Shown in pieces: positions 10,247-20,899 of a DNA stretch of 64,000 nucleotides. Location: contig JALPQD010000303.1 of the NCBI GenBank assembly GCA_023101885.1, positions 248,001 to 312,000 on the forward strand, read 5' to 3'. The notes beneath the pieces are model-generated. The model did no database searches. It was not told where the DNA came from and worked only from the letters and a program-made list of their open reading frames with translations. The stretch is from Typhlomys cinereus. Lineage: Eukaryota; Chordata; Mammalia; Rodentia; Platacanthomyidae. Both the position numbers and the translations under genes were made by a program. Position 1 is the stretch's first letter; the number at the start of each line of letters is the position of its first letter.

Positions 10247-10264
10247 GCCTCACACGGGGCACCA
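10247..10264 (-). promoter_or_regulatory. Primer-binding site matching elongator tRNA-Met
   Basis: The plus strand reads GCCTCACACGGGGCACCA; the last 17 bases are the 3' end, with CCA, of a known elongator tRNA-Met(CAT) isodecoder. On the minus strand it starts TGGTGCCCC three bases after the 5' LTR's terminal CA. No tRNA body surrounds it. Confidence 0.85.
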
Positions 10265-10267
10265 GTC

Positions 10268-10748
10268 TGCCGGGCTCTCAACAGCTAGTGTAGAAGGGAG
10301 TGCTGGTCCAGACAGGCACAACCTGGGGCTGAGCAGGATGATGAGTGTCGCTGGCCCAGACCCCCCTCACCACCGGGGAAAGACACACCAGGCCGGGAAC
10401 TTGGTCGAAGCAGGTACCGACTTTATTCCAACAGTCAGGCCCTTATATACCCCACCTGACATCCTGTAATCCTAGCCTGAGTCTTTGCTGATTAGCCCTC
10501 TCAGCTACCCAGTTTAACAGCACCAACTGTAGAAGGTGTAGTCTCACGAGATTTGTAATCTCATGAGATAATATGGGCTAGTGGGGCGTTACTATGGGCC
10601 AGTTGTTGTTGCATCCTAAGGCTACATTGCATCAGCCACAAGGCTGTGCTGAATTATGCTGGAGAGGCAGCTTAAACAGATCATGAAACTCTAGCCAGGC
10701 TCAGGAAGTTCCAACAGGCCTTGTCCAAGGTCTTGATGAGGCCCAACA
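10268..10748 (-). mobile_element. Provirus 5' LTR
   Basis: 481 bp with TG/CA ends, paired with 3647-4129. It keeps the TATATAA and AATAAA equivalents on the minus strand (near 10444 and 10421). Its first palindrome has decayed to TCTCACGAGA. Confidence 0.92.
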
Positions 10749-10754
10749 ACCCTT
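10749..10754. repeat. Proviral TSD, right copy (ACCCTT)
   Basis: Identical to 3641-3646 and immediately outside the LTR's CA. Confidence 0.92.
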
Positions 10755-10814
10755 GGCCCTTTGCGGGCATTCACAGTGCCCCAATATACATATACATATA
10801 TATACATGTTTATA

Positions 10815-11333
10815 CATAGTGTGATAGTTAAACCTGAGTGTCAACTTGACACACCTGGTATTAACTAAGACTGAGACCACACATGGAAGGATCAACTGAG
10901 ACCATCTGAAAGGATTATACCTGCCCTAGATCCTATGAGAACCTCCAAAGACCTCATAGGATCCTCCCAATAATGGACCATATGAAAGCCTCAGAACAGA
11001 ACACAGAGGGAGAGGAGAGGTCCTCTGAAGCTGTGCTCTTCCCTCCTGTCACCCAGCCTTCAACATGACTACAGACTCTCTAAGAATCACTCTTCTAGAC
11101 AGCCAGTTTCGTCAACTCTAGCTTTTCAACCCCTCCAAGTTGTCGACTAGACTAAAAACTCTAGGAGTTCTCCAGCCTTCAGCCATCACCCACTTGACTA
11201 TCGAACTGAGCAGCTACTGGCAGCCATTGTTGGACTACATTGGCCATATCTGTAAGCCAACTCAATGAAGTTCATATATATTATATATATTTATTTATTT
11301 ATTCAGTGAATTCCATGACTCTAGGAAACCCTA
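10815..11333. repeat. DNA-transposon-like (MER/hAT-type) repeat
   Basis: Starts with TGTGATAGTTAAACCTGAGTG and TCAACTTGACAC, and ends near GGAAACCCTAACAC. These are features of rodent non-autonomous hAT-type repeats. No transposase coding is seen. The family is not certain. Confidence 0.5.
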
Positions 11334-11358
11334 ACACACACACACACACACACACACA
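11334..11358. repeat. (CA)n microsatellite
   Basis: About 12 uninterrupted AC/CA units at the end of the preceding repeat, then degenerate TA/CA. Confidence 0.95.
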
Positions 11359-11399
11359 TACATATAGATATATACACTCACACACAATAAACACATGCA

Positions 11400-11849
11400 C
11401 AAAAAAATAAGACAGAAAAAGTAAATCAAGGGTGAGTGTGGATATCTCAGATGACACTCAGATATGGCCAACTAGTCCACAGGGAATAATGTCAAGCAAT
11501 CTGACAGGGGTCAGAACAATAACAAACATTCTAAGTAGCTGGGGTAAAGGCTTTACATCAAGCAGAAGAGAATACTGGAGAAAACCTGCTCTCTTGGTCC
11601 TGGGCATGTGGCACTCAGCACCCCCACGGCGCAGAAGGGAGCCACCATTTTAAAAAGACCCCAAACCAGGATGGGTGAAATCTGGTCATCAAAACACAGT
11701 AAAGCTGCAGGAAAGAAACCTTGTGTCAAATCAGCCGGCATTCAGCGAAGTACAAACTTAGGGAAGCAAAGCCTGAAGGGAAACTTTTATGCGTGTGCCA
11801 GTGCGTACCAGACATAGAAAAAGAAAAAAAAAAAAAAAAAAAAAAAAAC
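11400..11849 (+). mobile_element. Retroposed sequence ending in poly(A), parent unknown
   Basis: About 420 bp of mixed composition ends in an A-run of roughly 29 bases at 11821-11849, implying plus-strand retroposition. It could be an L1 5' part or a transcript copy. I do not recognise the parent. Confidence 0.4.
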
Positions 11850-12039
11850 AGTGGCAGGGTCAGCACTCAGAAACAGAAATGAAGGAATGAACTGGGGTGT
11901 GAGAGCCCACCTAGGCAGCATCATCCAGGAACTGCACCAGTATCTGTAATCTCATCATCCAAAGGATGACCTGGAGGGGCGGACCAGGCCACCCATCACT
12001 GAGGAACTCACAGGGGTGAGAGGATTCTGAGAGATGAAC

Positions 12040-13690
12040 AAGGAGTAATGAGAAACTAATGACTGAATCAGTTTTCATACTCTACAACCTCTTTTCTCCC
12101 TTATATAATGCTTGGTGTCAATTAAGTAGGCCACCTGAATTCTGCTCTATCCCTTCTCTATGCTGTTCCCCCATCCCATTCAAACCCCTTTCCCTTTCCT
12201 TTTTCCATTTCCAAACTATAGAGACTGACCCAGTTTGTAGGATCCCTGTCTCAGACTCTCAGGAGTCTAAACTATTGGACCTTGTCTGACAGCATATTTT
12301 TACCCCTTTCTTGTCGGTCCACTTTTACCCAAACCTCCCCATAATTTGTCATTCTATTTACATTCCACTCCTCTAGTTTCTTTGGACCAATCCAATACCA
12401 ATAAGTTGTAGTTTCTTTTCTTTTCCTTTCCACTCATGCTGATAACAACTAATATATTTGTAAAACAGTACTACTACTTCCTAAAATGATTGGCACTTAA
12501 GGGGTACTCATTTCCAATTGCCCATTTCCCTATTTTCATAGTGGCTATACTTCTTTATAGTGACTGTCGCAGGCACTTTTCTCCTCTCATGGAACCTAGG
12601 ACTCGGAATCCTGATCATCAGGGGGAAATGACACTTCGACGCTACTATAGTGACTCTCCTGAACATTAAACACTGAAAGAAGAAGTGTAACTAGAGAGGA
12701 AAATTCAACCAATGATCTCAATCCTCATTATCAATGCAAAAAATGGTAATATGGACAAATCAAGGCATGTCTCCTCCCAAAACTAAAAATTCCACAATAA
12801 TGAGAATGACTTAGACAAATTCCAAGGAATTTAAAAGGATGATTACAAATATGCTCAACGGAATTAGAGGAGGGGCTGGAGAGCTGGCTCAGGGGGTAAG
12901 CCTCTGCCTTGCTGGCAGAAGGTTCTGAGTTCGGATGCTGGACCCCACGTATAGAGAAGCTGGGGCAAAGCAGGGGCAGTCTGCATTTCTGGTCCTGGTA
13001 GGGTGGAGCCTGTGAATCCCGGGGCAGAGTAAAGGAGAAGGTGGAGGCAGTCCATGGTGGTTCTCAAATTTGCCCGTGGTTCTACACACACACATACATA
13101 CATACACACACCTGCACACACGCACAATTGAATAAATAATAGAGAAAAAATTTTTAAAAAGAAATTAGAGAATACTAATACACTCATGAATGAATTCCAA
13201 TAGACCATGAACACATGAGATAAATAAGGAATTTGTTACTGCAGAAGAAAACTGAAATGTGGAAAATAAAAAAAAAGTCAAAACTCTGGTAAAAAGCTCA
13301 GTGTAAAAGCTTTGCAGATAGGATCATAAGGAAAACAAACTACTAGGGAGTGAAGCCTAGATCGAAAATTGGAACCTTCAGTCAATGACAAAAGTGAATG
13401 AATTAAGACATATGAAGAAGTCCTTGGGAAACCATGAAAATACCAATTACACAAATTATGGGTATGTGAAAAAGACAAATCTATTTTGGAGTCAAGAATA
13501 CATTTTTGATAAACTTCCAGGAGACAAAATTCCAAATCTAAGAAATGAAATGCACGTCTACGTACAGGATGCATATCAAACACTCAGATGGAATCAGAAA
13601 ACAATGGAAGTAATGGAAAAGCAGAAACACCGCAACACGTTTTAAATTGGAAAAGATAAAAATACACACACTATCCAAAATTATTACCGC
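12040..13690 (+). mobile_element. Old L1/HAL1 fragment with ORF1-like remnant
   Basis: The frame 13385-13645 carries an ORF1-type segment: MNELRHMKKSLGNHE-like (here VNELRHMKKSLGNHENTN), and QTLRWNQKTMEVMEKQKHR. A-rich, highly diverged flanks extend upstream to about 12040. A B2-like SINE splits it at 12870-13162. Half-L1 (HAL1) elements have this ORF1 without ORF2, and no ORF2 follows here. Confidence 0.6.
12862..13170 (+). mobile_element. B2-like SINE with CA-rich tail
   Basis: Starts GGGGCTGGAGAGCTGGCTCAG (box A region of the tRNA-derived head), contains GAGTTCGGATGCTGG (box B) and ends in (CA)n then an A/T-rich tail. The TSD AATTAGAG lies at 12862-12869 and 13163-13170. It is very similar to 24820-25135, the same subfamily. 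Confidence 0.88.
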
Positions 13691-14739
13691 ACCTTACACA
13701 AGAGAAAAATCAAACGGTAAGTTTATATAAAAAAGTTCATTCATTTAGTAATGAGTGATATATAAAAATAAATTTATATTTCCTCTCAAATTAACAAAGA
13801 ATAAAAAATACTTAAGTACAAAATCCAAAGTTTCTGAAAACAAAGAAAACAGGCTTTTCTATTCATTTTTGGCAGCATTTGCCCAGAGAAATTAAAATGT
13901 TAAATATGTACCTGATCTTTCCTAACTTTGTTTCAGCAACAGATGGTGGAGTCTTAAAATCTGATTATATGTGGAATTAGTTCTCCAATTCTTTTTTCCT
14001 ATATGCATGTCAGAGCTGTTATTGAGCACACACTAATTTATAATGGCTAAAAACATGCGACAAATTAGCTTTCATAATGCAATATACCGCACACAAGGTT
14101 TGCAGAACCGTGTTACTAAAATTTGGGATTCTGCACTAAAAATAAACATAAGGAATAAATTTGCAGCCAGATAGTGAAAATTTCAGAGAGGCTCACTTAA
14201 TTCTAAAGGTACATGTTTATGTTTCCGATGGAGAGGAGAACTGACTTTAAACACTCTTGAGAGCTTGCTGTTTGCATGGAGAAACAGGAAGCTTCCAATG
14301 AGACTCCGAAGAGACAATTGCCTCATTCTCCTTTTCCGTGTATAGAAATCTTACTCTTCTTCGCTTGTGTCTGAATGACAGTCCTGCTGTCTTGTAATGC
14401 CGCCACTGTAAAGAATAGGACACAGGAACCATCTGTAATTTGTCTTCTCTCTTAACTACTTTCCCACGTTGGCTTTGCTTGGCCTAGCATAAATGGATTA
14501 AAGTTTTGCCACTTTGTTTTTCATGCTCTCACGAGGGGTTTCCACGTTAAATAAACTACACCAGGCACGGTTGTATACTTTTATTTCCACTGATCTAACT
14601 CTATGTCGATTTAAATCTCTGGCTCAGTTGAGATTCCTGACAGTTAAGTTTCACTTCCAAGTCCTGGACACAGTGCCAGCCCAGTACAAATGTGTGTGAT
14701 TGAAGCTTTTTCTTCTTCCTCTGTGTGGCTGAGGCTTCA
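13691..14739. other. No gene seen
   Basis: AT-rich DNA leading up to the CpG island. No repeat or coding signal that I can support. Confidence 0.5.
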
Positions 14740-15670
14740 CTCTGCAGCGCTGCCTGACCTGATACGACCTCGTCTGCAGTTCAGTCTGACTTTGAACTCG
14801 CGGCAACGTTCCCGCGTCGACCCCCACAGCCAGGACACCCCTGAATCAACCTCTAAAAAGCAGACAACTGGTGCCTTTTTGTCGTGGGCAACTAGGGGCG
14901 GCCTAGGCCTTCCCGGTTATAAATGTGACGCTGCGATCGCTCCCAGGATCAATCGCTAGTGTCGAGAAAGGAGGTTCCGCTCATCCGCCGCGGGCGAGAG
15001 TCGGGCACAGCCTGTGTCCTCGGCGGCTCCGGCGAGCCCCGCGGAAGCGGCGGCGGCCTCGTAGTCGGGGAAGGGATTGGGGAACGCCCGCCCCTCATCT
15101 CGGCTTCTCCTCCCCAGTGAAGCTTCAGTCTCTTAGACACGGTCTCGCCCAGGTCCGCCGCGCTCTCCCGCACGCCCGGCGCGGGCTCCGCAGCCGGTTT
15201 CCTTCGCTCCTGCGCCAAGAGCCGCCGACTGTTTTCAAGCCCCGCGAACCCTGGAGCCAGCGGGGCGCGCGGCGCCGCGGGGCGACCTACAGGCTGGCGA
15301 AGCCCCTCTCGCGGCGGGTGGTCGACACATCGGGCTGAGGCGGCCGGTACCTGCACGTGCGGTCTGCGCCCCGCGGCCCTGGACGCCCCCTCGGCGGCTT
15401 GGCCCAGCTTGGGAGGCGCTGCCTCAGCCCCGGACGCGCCCCGGCGGTTGGCACCCCCGGCGGTTGGCACCCCGGCGGTTGGCGCCCCGGCGGTTGGCGC
15501 CCCGGCGGTTGGCACCCCTGGCGGTTGGCACCTGCCCTCTGGCCTCCGCGGCTGTCCCGGCCCCGCGGGGGGCGATCCGGGTCTGAACGCGCTCGAGGTG
15601 TCGCGGCGCTGTCCGCTCCTGCCGCCGCGCTCCTCCCGGAGCGTCCAGTGAAACTCCGGGCCCAGAAGCG
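14740..15670. promoter_or_regulatory. CpG island, probable promoter
   Basis: A sharp rise in GC and dense CpG contrasts with AT-rich flanks on both sides. It includes CGCGTCGAC, GCGATCGC, CCGCCGCGGGCG and GGGGCGCGCGGCGCC. In mammals unmethylated islands of this kind usually mark a transcription start. No first exon could be tied to a known gene, and the long frames across it (for example minus 14949-15515) are the expected result of GC-rich sequence. The direction of transcription is unknown. Confidence 0.82.
15441..15535 (+). repeat. Minisatellite inside the CpG island (~15-bp unit)
   Basis: Six to seven copies of GGCGGTTGGC(A/G)CCCC, nearly perfect. The unit length is about 15 bp with small length changes. 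Each unit keeps CpG dinucleotides. Confidence 0.9.
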
Positions 15671-15830
15671 CCCTGTGGGGCCCCGACAGCCTATGGGGAT
15701 GTGTTCATTCCAGGTGCATGTGGTTCTCCGACCAGGGGGAGCCCACCTGCAACGCCTTCATCTCCAAATGGCATTTTCGCCAGCTGGATTTTGATGCCCG
15801 TTGTCCTCGGCCCTTGGTGCTACGCCAGTC
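15671..15830 (+). other. Possible exon at the edge of the CpG island
   Basis: A codon-like stretch from the ATG near 15719 reads MWFSDQGEPTCNAFISKW and continues to a stop near 15828. A pyrimidine/CAG acceptor-like site precedes it. It looks more protein-like than its surroundings, but I recognise no family. It could be an exon, a retrocopy piece or chance. Confidence 0.22.
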
Positions 15831-18800
15831 ATAGAAATAGAAGCAGCTTTGTTGCTTAGTTTTTAAATCCCTTCTAAAATAATTTCAAAACTGATAGAAA
15901 CAGCTAAAGGATAGTCTCCCAGGAAGGGGGGGATGCAATCCCCTCCCATCCAGCACCTTTTGGAGGGGATGCGATGGAGGAGGAGTCACAGACTTTTTTT
16001 ATTGTTTTTTTTTTCAGGTTTCTTTTTCTTTTTTCTTTTTTCTTTTTCTTTTTTGAGTAACTGACTGTCTCTGGCAACAAGAATAAGGAAGCATGCTTAA
16101 TCATCCTAACATTTTATCAGCCAGAGAAAGCCATTGAATGTTACTATGATTGGTCAACACATATATCACAAAATGGAAAAAGAAACTAGATCTTTGCGTT
16201 TATATAATCACAACATGTAAGTACATAGTTTTTGTTGGTTCTGCTTTTCAGGCTGTCTACCTGGAATCATTCGATGCGATGATTTTTTTTTTTTTTTTTA
16301 GTTTTGCTCCATTTAATAATATTGGTACTTGGTGATGAGAAAATTGATATGAAATTGATCAAGATACCCTATTAGTTGGAGAAGAGCAGCAAAAGTCACA
16401 GCATAGTGTAATGTATGATTTCCTGAATCCAAATGGGAACACGTTAATGTCAAAAATGACATGATAAGAACATTACCCGATTTATTCAATGTGGTCATAT
16501 TGGGAAGAGGAACAAAGAGACCAGCTACTTCCCTCTTCCCTCACCACACACAGTCCTCCAACAGTCATCTTTGTAGCCTGACCTGGGACATAAAAGGAGA
16601 GGACCAGAAGTAAGCATCTATAACTGAAAGAGGTGGTACCGATGTGTTCCTCTGCCACACCATGAAATTTATTTTTCCAGGACACTTTCTTGTCTGACTG
16701 GCACCAGGCTTCATTCAGCCTTCTTCCCCCCTCCTGTCCCTAACTCTGAGATTCCTGGAGGGAAATTCTGACTTTTTTGGGGTCATTATTTAATAATCCC
16801 CAAAGAAGGGACACAAGTATCTCTTTAGGAGATCTTCATTCCTGTCAGGCTTGTTACAGATGATGCAGGAGAAAGCCCTGTCTTAAAGGAGGAATTCAGC
16901 ATTTGATCAGCCTGAGCTCAATTAATACCACTGACGTAAACGTGATTGTTAAGAGCAGTATCCTTCAGAAGTCACTGCACTTTTCCACTCCTGTGCTAGC
17001 TACAGAAGTCCATTTTCTCTCATCTTCAGAAAAGGAAATGTCCTCAGAGTTCCCATTTTTCATGCCCTCATAGTTGGAAATCTTGTCTACTAACTATTGA
17101 TGTCCACCTTGTTTACGATCCATTCTCTCATCTTAGAGACTTCAATTGACAAGTAAACCAGAAATTAGATGTCGTGAAAGACAGGTGTGATGGCCTGGTT
17201 GTCTCCCCACCCGTTTCCTGACTCCATGGTATGTCTTGGTGGTCTTTCTAATTCTGACTTGGGAAGAAATGACATAAGAGACATCATTTGTCTTAATTAA
17301 TTTTGATGGAATGTAGGAGGGCTCTCATGGCCAAAGCCAAGCCAGCTCTGAGATCTGACTTGGGCAAAGTCACATGGAAGAGCAATAGCTCTGAAGAAAT
17401 GACATAAGAGACATCAATTTGTCTTAATTAATTTTGGTGGAATGCAGGAGGGTTCTCATGGCCAAAGCCAAGCCAGCTCTGAGATCATCTGGGAATTTAC
17501 AGGAAGCCTTGGTGCTAGTCTATAGGTAAGGGGCTTACCTTCCCTATTCCCAGTGAGAACAGCTATAATCATGTGACCCAGGGCAAAACTTTATGATATA
17601 TGATAAAAGGGACAAAATAACATCCCTCACCCTAATAAACTCCAAACCCCCAACTGGAGCCTGAACCAGTGACTTATACCAGCCTTCATCTCACTTTGCT
17701 CTGAGATTCACTTCCTTCTCTCTCTCCACTTCTCTCCCAGCATTTGCCTGTTGCATTTCTATCTTTGTGACTATTAGGTAAATCCTTAGTAATGTACACG
17801 CGACTCAGTTTCCACTGATTGAAAGGCTAAGAATGTTAGCTGCTAGCATCTGAGCCCTATAATAGAGAACTCCCTATTTTGCTGCAACCAGTCTACCTGG
17901 TATTTCCACTAAGGGATTTTTTAAAGCGTCATAATTTTATTCTTTGTTCTATAACTATAAGATCTCACAAAGCCATTATTATGGTGGGACACAGAAGTTG
18001 GAGTTAACTAAATCTGTGCCTCTGGCCCATGGTCACTCCTATTTAGCACCAGAAATAACTATTTCTTACAGATTACTTGGCCTTCCAGCTGACTTTGTTT
18101 GGTAATTAAAACAAGGGTCGAAATCAATTAAAGATGACTTAGCTTTACATTTCTCTCGGTGGGAAACATTTACTGTATCTAAATCGTTTTATTTTGTGCA
18201 TATAACTAGAAGTCCTCAATAGAAAAAAATCATAAATGGGTAAACTGCTTTAATTAGAAATTAGAAACATCTCAATAATAAAACTGGTAATTTACAGAGT
18301 TAAGCAAGAAGTCTAGAAACTATATCAAAGTTCAAAGGATGTGTTCAAATACACAGGAAATTAATAAGAAATATTTTCAGATTATATCAGAACTGAAATA
18401 TCCATCACTGAAATAAGGAAGTAAGGAGGTAAAGTAAAGACGACTAGTGTAAACCTTTAGGTCTAAAGCTGCATGAGTGAAGGGAAATGCATATATCAGT
18501 AGGGTGGCTTGAAGAGACGTGACTATATCTCAGATGCCTGAGTGAACCCTGGGGTCTTTAGAAGCATACTGGCAGAGGTGTGAGAGGGAATGGGAGGAAA
18601 TGGTGAAGGGAAGGGAGTGGATGGGAGGGAGGAGGGAGGAAAGCTGGGATGAATACTCAATATGCTTGTAAAAATAGAAAAATTTAAAGAATGACTAATG
18701 CATTTAGACATACATATCTAAATATACTAGTCATCGTTTTTAAAATTTTTAATTTAATATGTGTGTAGATGAATATGAATGCACACGTAAAAAATGAGCA

Positions 18801-20464
18801 TTTTGAAGATAATTTTGGCCATTACTGTCTTTTTTAAAAGAGTTTTCAAAGACTGCTTATGAATAACACTGAGATAAGAAACAACTCTAACATTTAAAAC
18901 TAAGGAAATTTCAACATCTACTTGACGGTTTAGACAAAAGCATTTTGAAGTTTAGCACTTATCCAGTGTTTCATTATGTCATAGCCATAATTTCTCTATT
19001 ACAACATGTTGGGAAAATAGTTTATCTTTGTACTTTTAAAGTATTTACTACAAAGGTAAATAACTGAATTACAAGAATACAGTCTGAAAAGTCAGGACTT
19101 TATACTGCTTTGGTTGCCTTTCAAGTCCAAATAAAGCAGTAAGTGCTTTTAAACAAGGTAATTTCAAAATGCATAATAATAAAGATTAAATCTTCATTTT
19201 TTTATTAAACAATTTATTTTTGTAAAGCAAAATGAAAGCAAAATTGAAAAACACAGGGACAATTATTAAAGTCTTTAACCTGTATAGCTGTGAGATATTT
19301 AAGATATCATAACTTATGTTCCCACATGATAAAACAAATGATAGTTTAAATCATCAACAGATAAACTCCATGAAATGAAAGTTTGTGCTATTTGATGAAT
19401 CACAGTATGCTGTGGTTGAATATATCCACTCTTTTTATATCCCTGGCTTCCAGGATGAAAAAAATCTTAAATATATATCTCATGTAGGTAATAGCTTCTT
19501 TGCATATCTCTGTTCAAAAAACACTCTAAAGCCATATATAAATAGGTTATCTACACATTTCATTTGATAATTTTGCCCCAAAACTGGAGACATGTCAATT
19601 TTGCCCAACATTAATAAAGTCAACAAACTATTGAAATGGAAACATTTTCATCTTCCATCATAGAAGTATCCGTTTGGGAAAAAAAACAACCTGAGCATTT
19701 GGCCTACTGAAAATAGCAGGTTTTTTCCTTCCTGCATGCTCACATCTACACCTCTACAGACATAGAAGTTGAACACACACTTTCAAAGGTGATAGACCAC
19801 AGTGTGCTTCCCCCTGCTGTAATCACTGGGAAGCATTGTAGCTAATGATCACACTGTGCACACAATTATCAAACACCTTAATGCAACCATTGCAATGGGT
19901 TGACCTGCAGGGCAGATTCAATATTCTAAAGAAAAAGCATGTGTTATATAAATAGGCACTTGCATAAAAACCTACACATACAACTTTCTATTTTTTAACC
20001 CTCCAAAACAATGTTTTGATTTATTTGTATTTTTTTGCAAATGTGTAAATATACTACCATTTAAGGCAAAGTGTCCATGTTAAGAAAGGTCAAAAAATAG
20101 GCTTATGTTTATCCAAAAACATTTCACCTTGTGCATTATTGTTTTGTCTTTTAAGCACATACAACTTTTGAGTGTGGATATTGCATCCCCCAAATCTAGA
20201 AAATCATTTTAAATGACAAGTTTTCAAAGAAAAGTTGACTTGAAGTACAGATACTGGATCCCCAATATCTAAAAATTCTGATCTATTAACAAACCCAAGA
20301 TTTCAGAGGGGCAAAATCAGTTTCAAGAGTCAGGGTAAAGTAAAGCAAAAATGGAGAAAGAAAAGTAACTCAAGTTTACTAATACTGAAACTTCCACCAG
20401 ATAAAGTTTCATCTTTTTAGACTCTAGAGCAACTCATTTGGAATTTAAAATAAATTAAGTGTCA
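15831..20464. other. AT-rich, no gene seen
   Basis: Holds a pyrimidine-rich (TTTTTC)n stretch at 16010-16056, an imperfect tandem duplication at 17253-17485 and a GGGAGG purine patch near 18590-18645. Otherwise it is AT-rich unique-looking sequence with no repeat I can name and no long frame. Confidence 0.5.
17266..17485. repeat. Imperfect tandem duplication, period about 130 bp
   Basis: 17266-17354 and 17396-17485 are nearly identical (about four differences in 89 bp). Both start GAAATGACATAAGAGACATC and end AAGCCAGCTCTGAGAT. TCTGACTTGGG also occurs before the first unit and just after it. Confidence 0.92.
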
Positions 20465-20880
20465 TAGTTAGGTGTCAACTTGACAGTTAAGGGTTTGAGC
20501 TCCAGGTACATTTGTAGAGAATTAATAGTTGAGTTAAGCCCAAAGCAAGAGATTGTCTAGCTAGTGGGGAATGCCCAGTCCATGGTGGGTGGAAGTGGGA
20601 CCTGAACAGGTGAATGAAATATGGAGAGCTGGTTGAAGGAGTTGGCATCCTTCTGTATACTTGGCCAGACATGCTGGTCTGGCAAGTAAGGATTGTCCAT
20701 CTCTCAAGCATTATGTAGTGATGGTGTGACCAGTTCCCTCGGCCCTGGTGTTGGTGCATGCTCTCCTGTCAAGCTGGACTGAGAACTGTAACTAGAAAAT
20801 CATAAGAGAGAATAAACCCTTGTTCCCTTAATCCATTTGATAGAGTCAGCAACCATGCAGGTGAACTGTAATAATAGGCA
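20465..20880 (+). repeat. DNA-transposon-like rodent repeat, copy 1
   Basis: Shares an ordered series of blocks with 28010-28440 and 57690-58060: GTCAACTTGACAG near the start, GAGATTGTCTAGCT, CCAGACATGCTGG, AGAGAGAATAAACCC and GCAACCATGCAGGTGAACTG. RCHARR1/URR1-like by memory; no coding capacity. Confidence 0.6.
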
Positions 20881-20899
20881 TAAGTTTATTCACATCTAG

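Larger units (their letters stand above)
3641..10754 (-). mobile_element. Defective betaretrovirus-like provirus with both LTRs
   Basis: A whole proviral insertion on the minus strand, framed by the 6-bp TSD ACCCTT (3641-3646 and 10749-10754). In transcription order it reads: 5' LTR (10268-10748), tRNA-Met primer-binding site (10247-10264), a leader broken by an L1, gag matrix remnant, BBOF1-derived host sequence, RT connection/RNase H and integrase remnants, a shortened env remnant, PPT and 3' LTR (3647-4129). Capsid, nucleocapsid, protease and the RT polymerase core are missing. The LTRs differ at roughly 35 of about 480 positions by eye, so it is not recent. It cannot encode a working virus: every gene is truncated, frameshifted or deleted. 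Confidence 0.93.

Noticed and set aside
10247..10264. tRNA-Met gene fragment
   Set aside because: Only the last 17 bases match. There is no cloverleaf upstream, and the position next to the LTR end shows it is a retroviral primer-binding site.
14949..15515. 188-codon minus-strand frame in the CpG island, with repeated PTAGAP-like motif
   Set aside because: GC-rich DNA has few stop codons, and the repeat motif is just the minisatellite translated. Plus-strand frames overlap it equally well.
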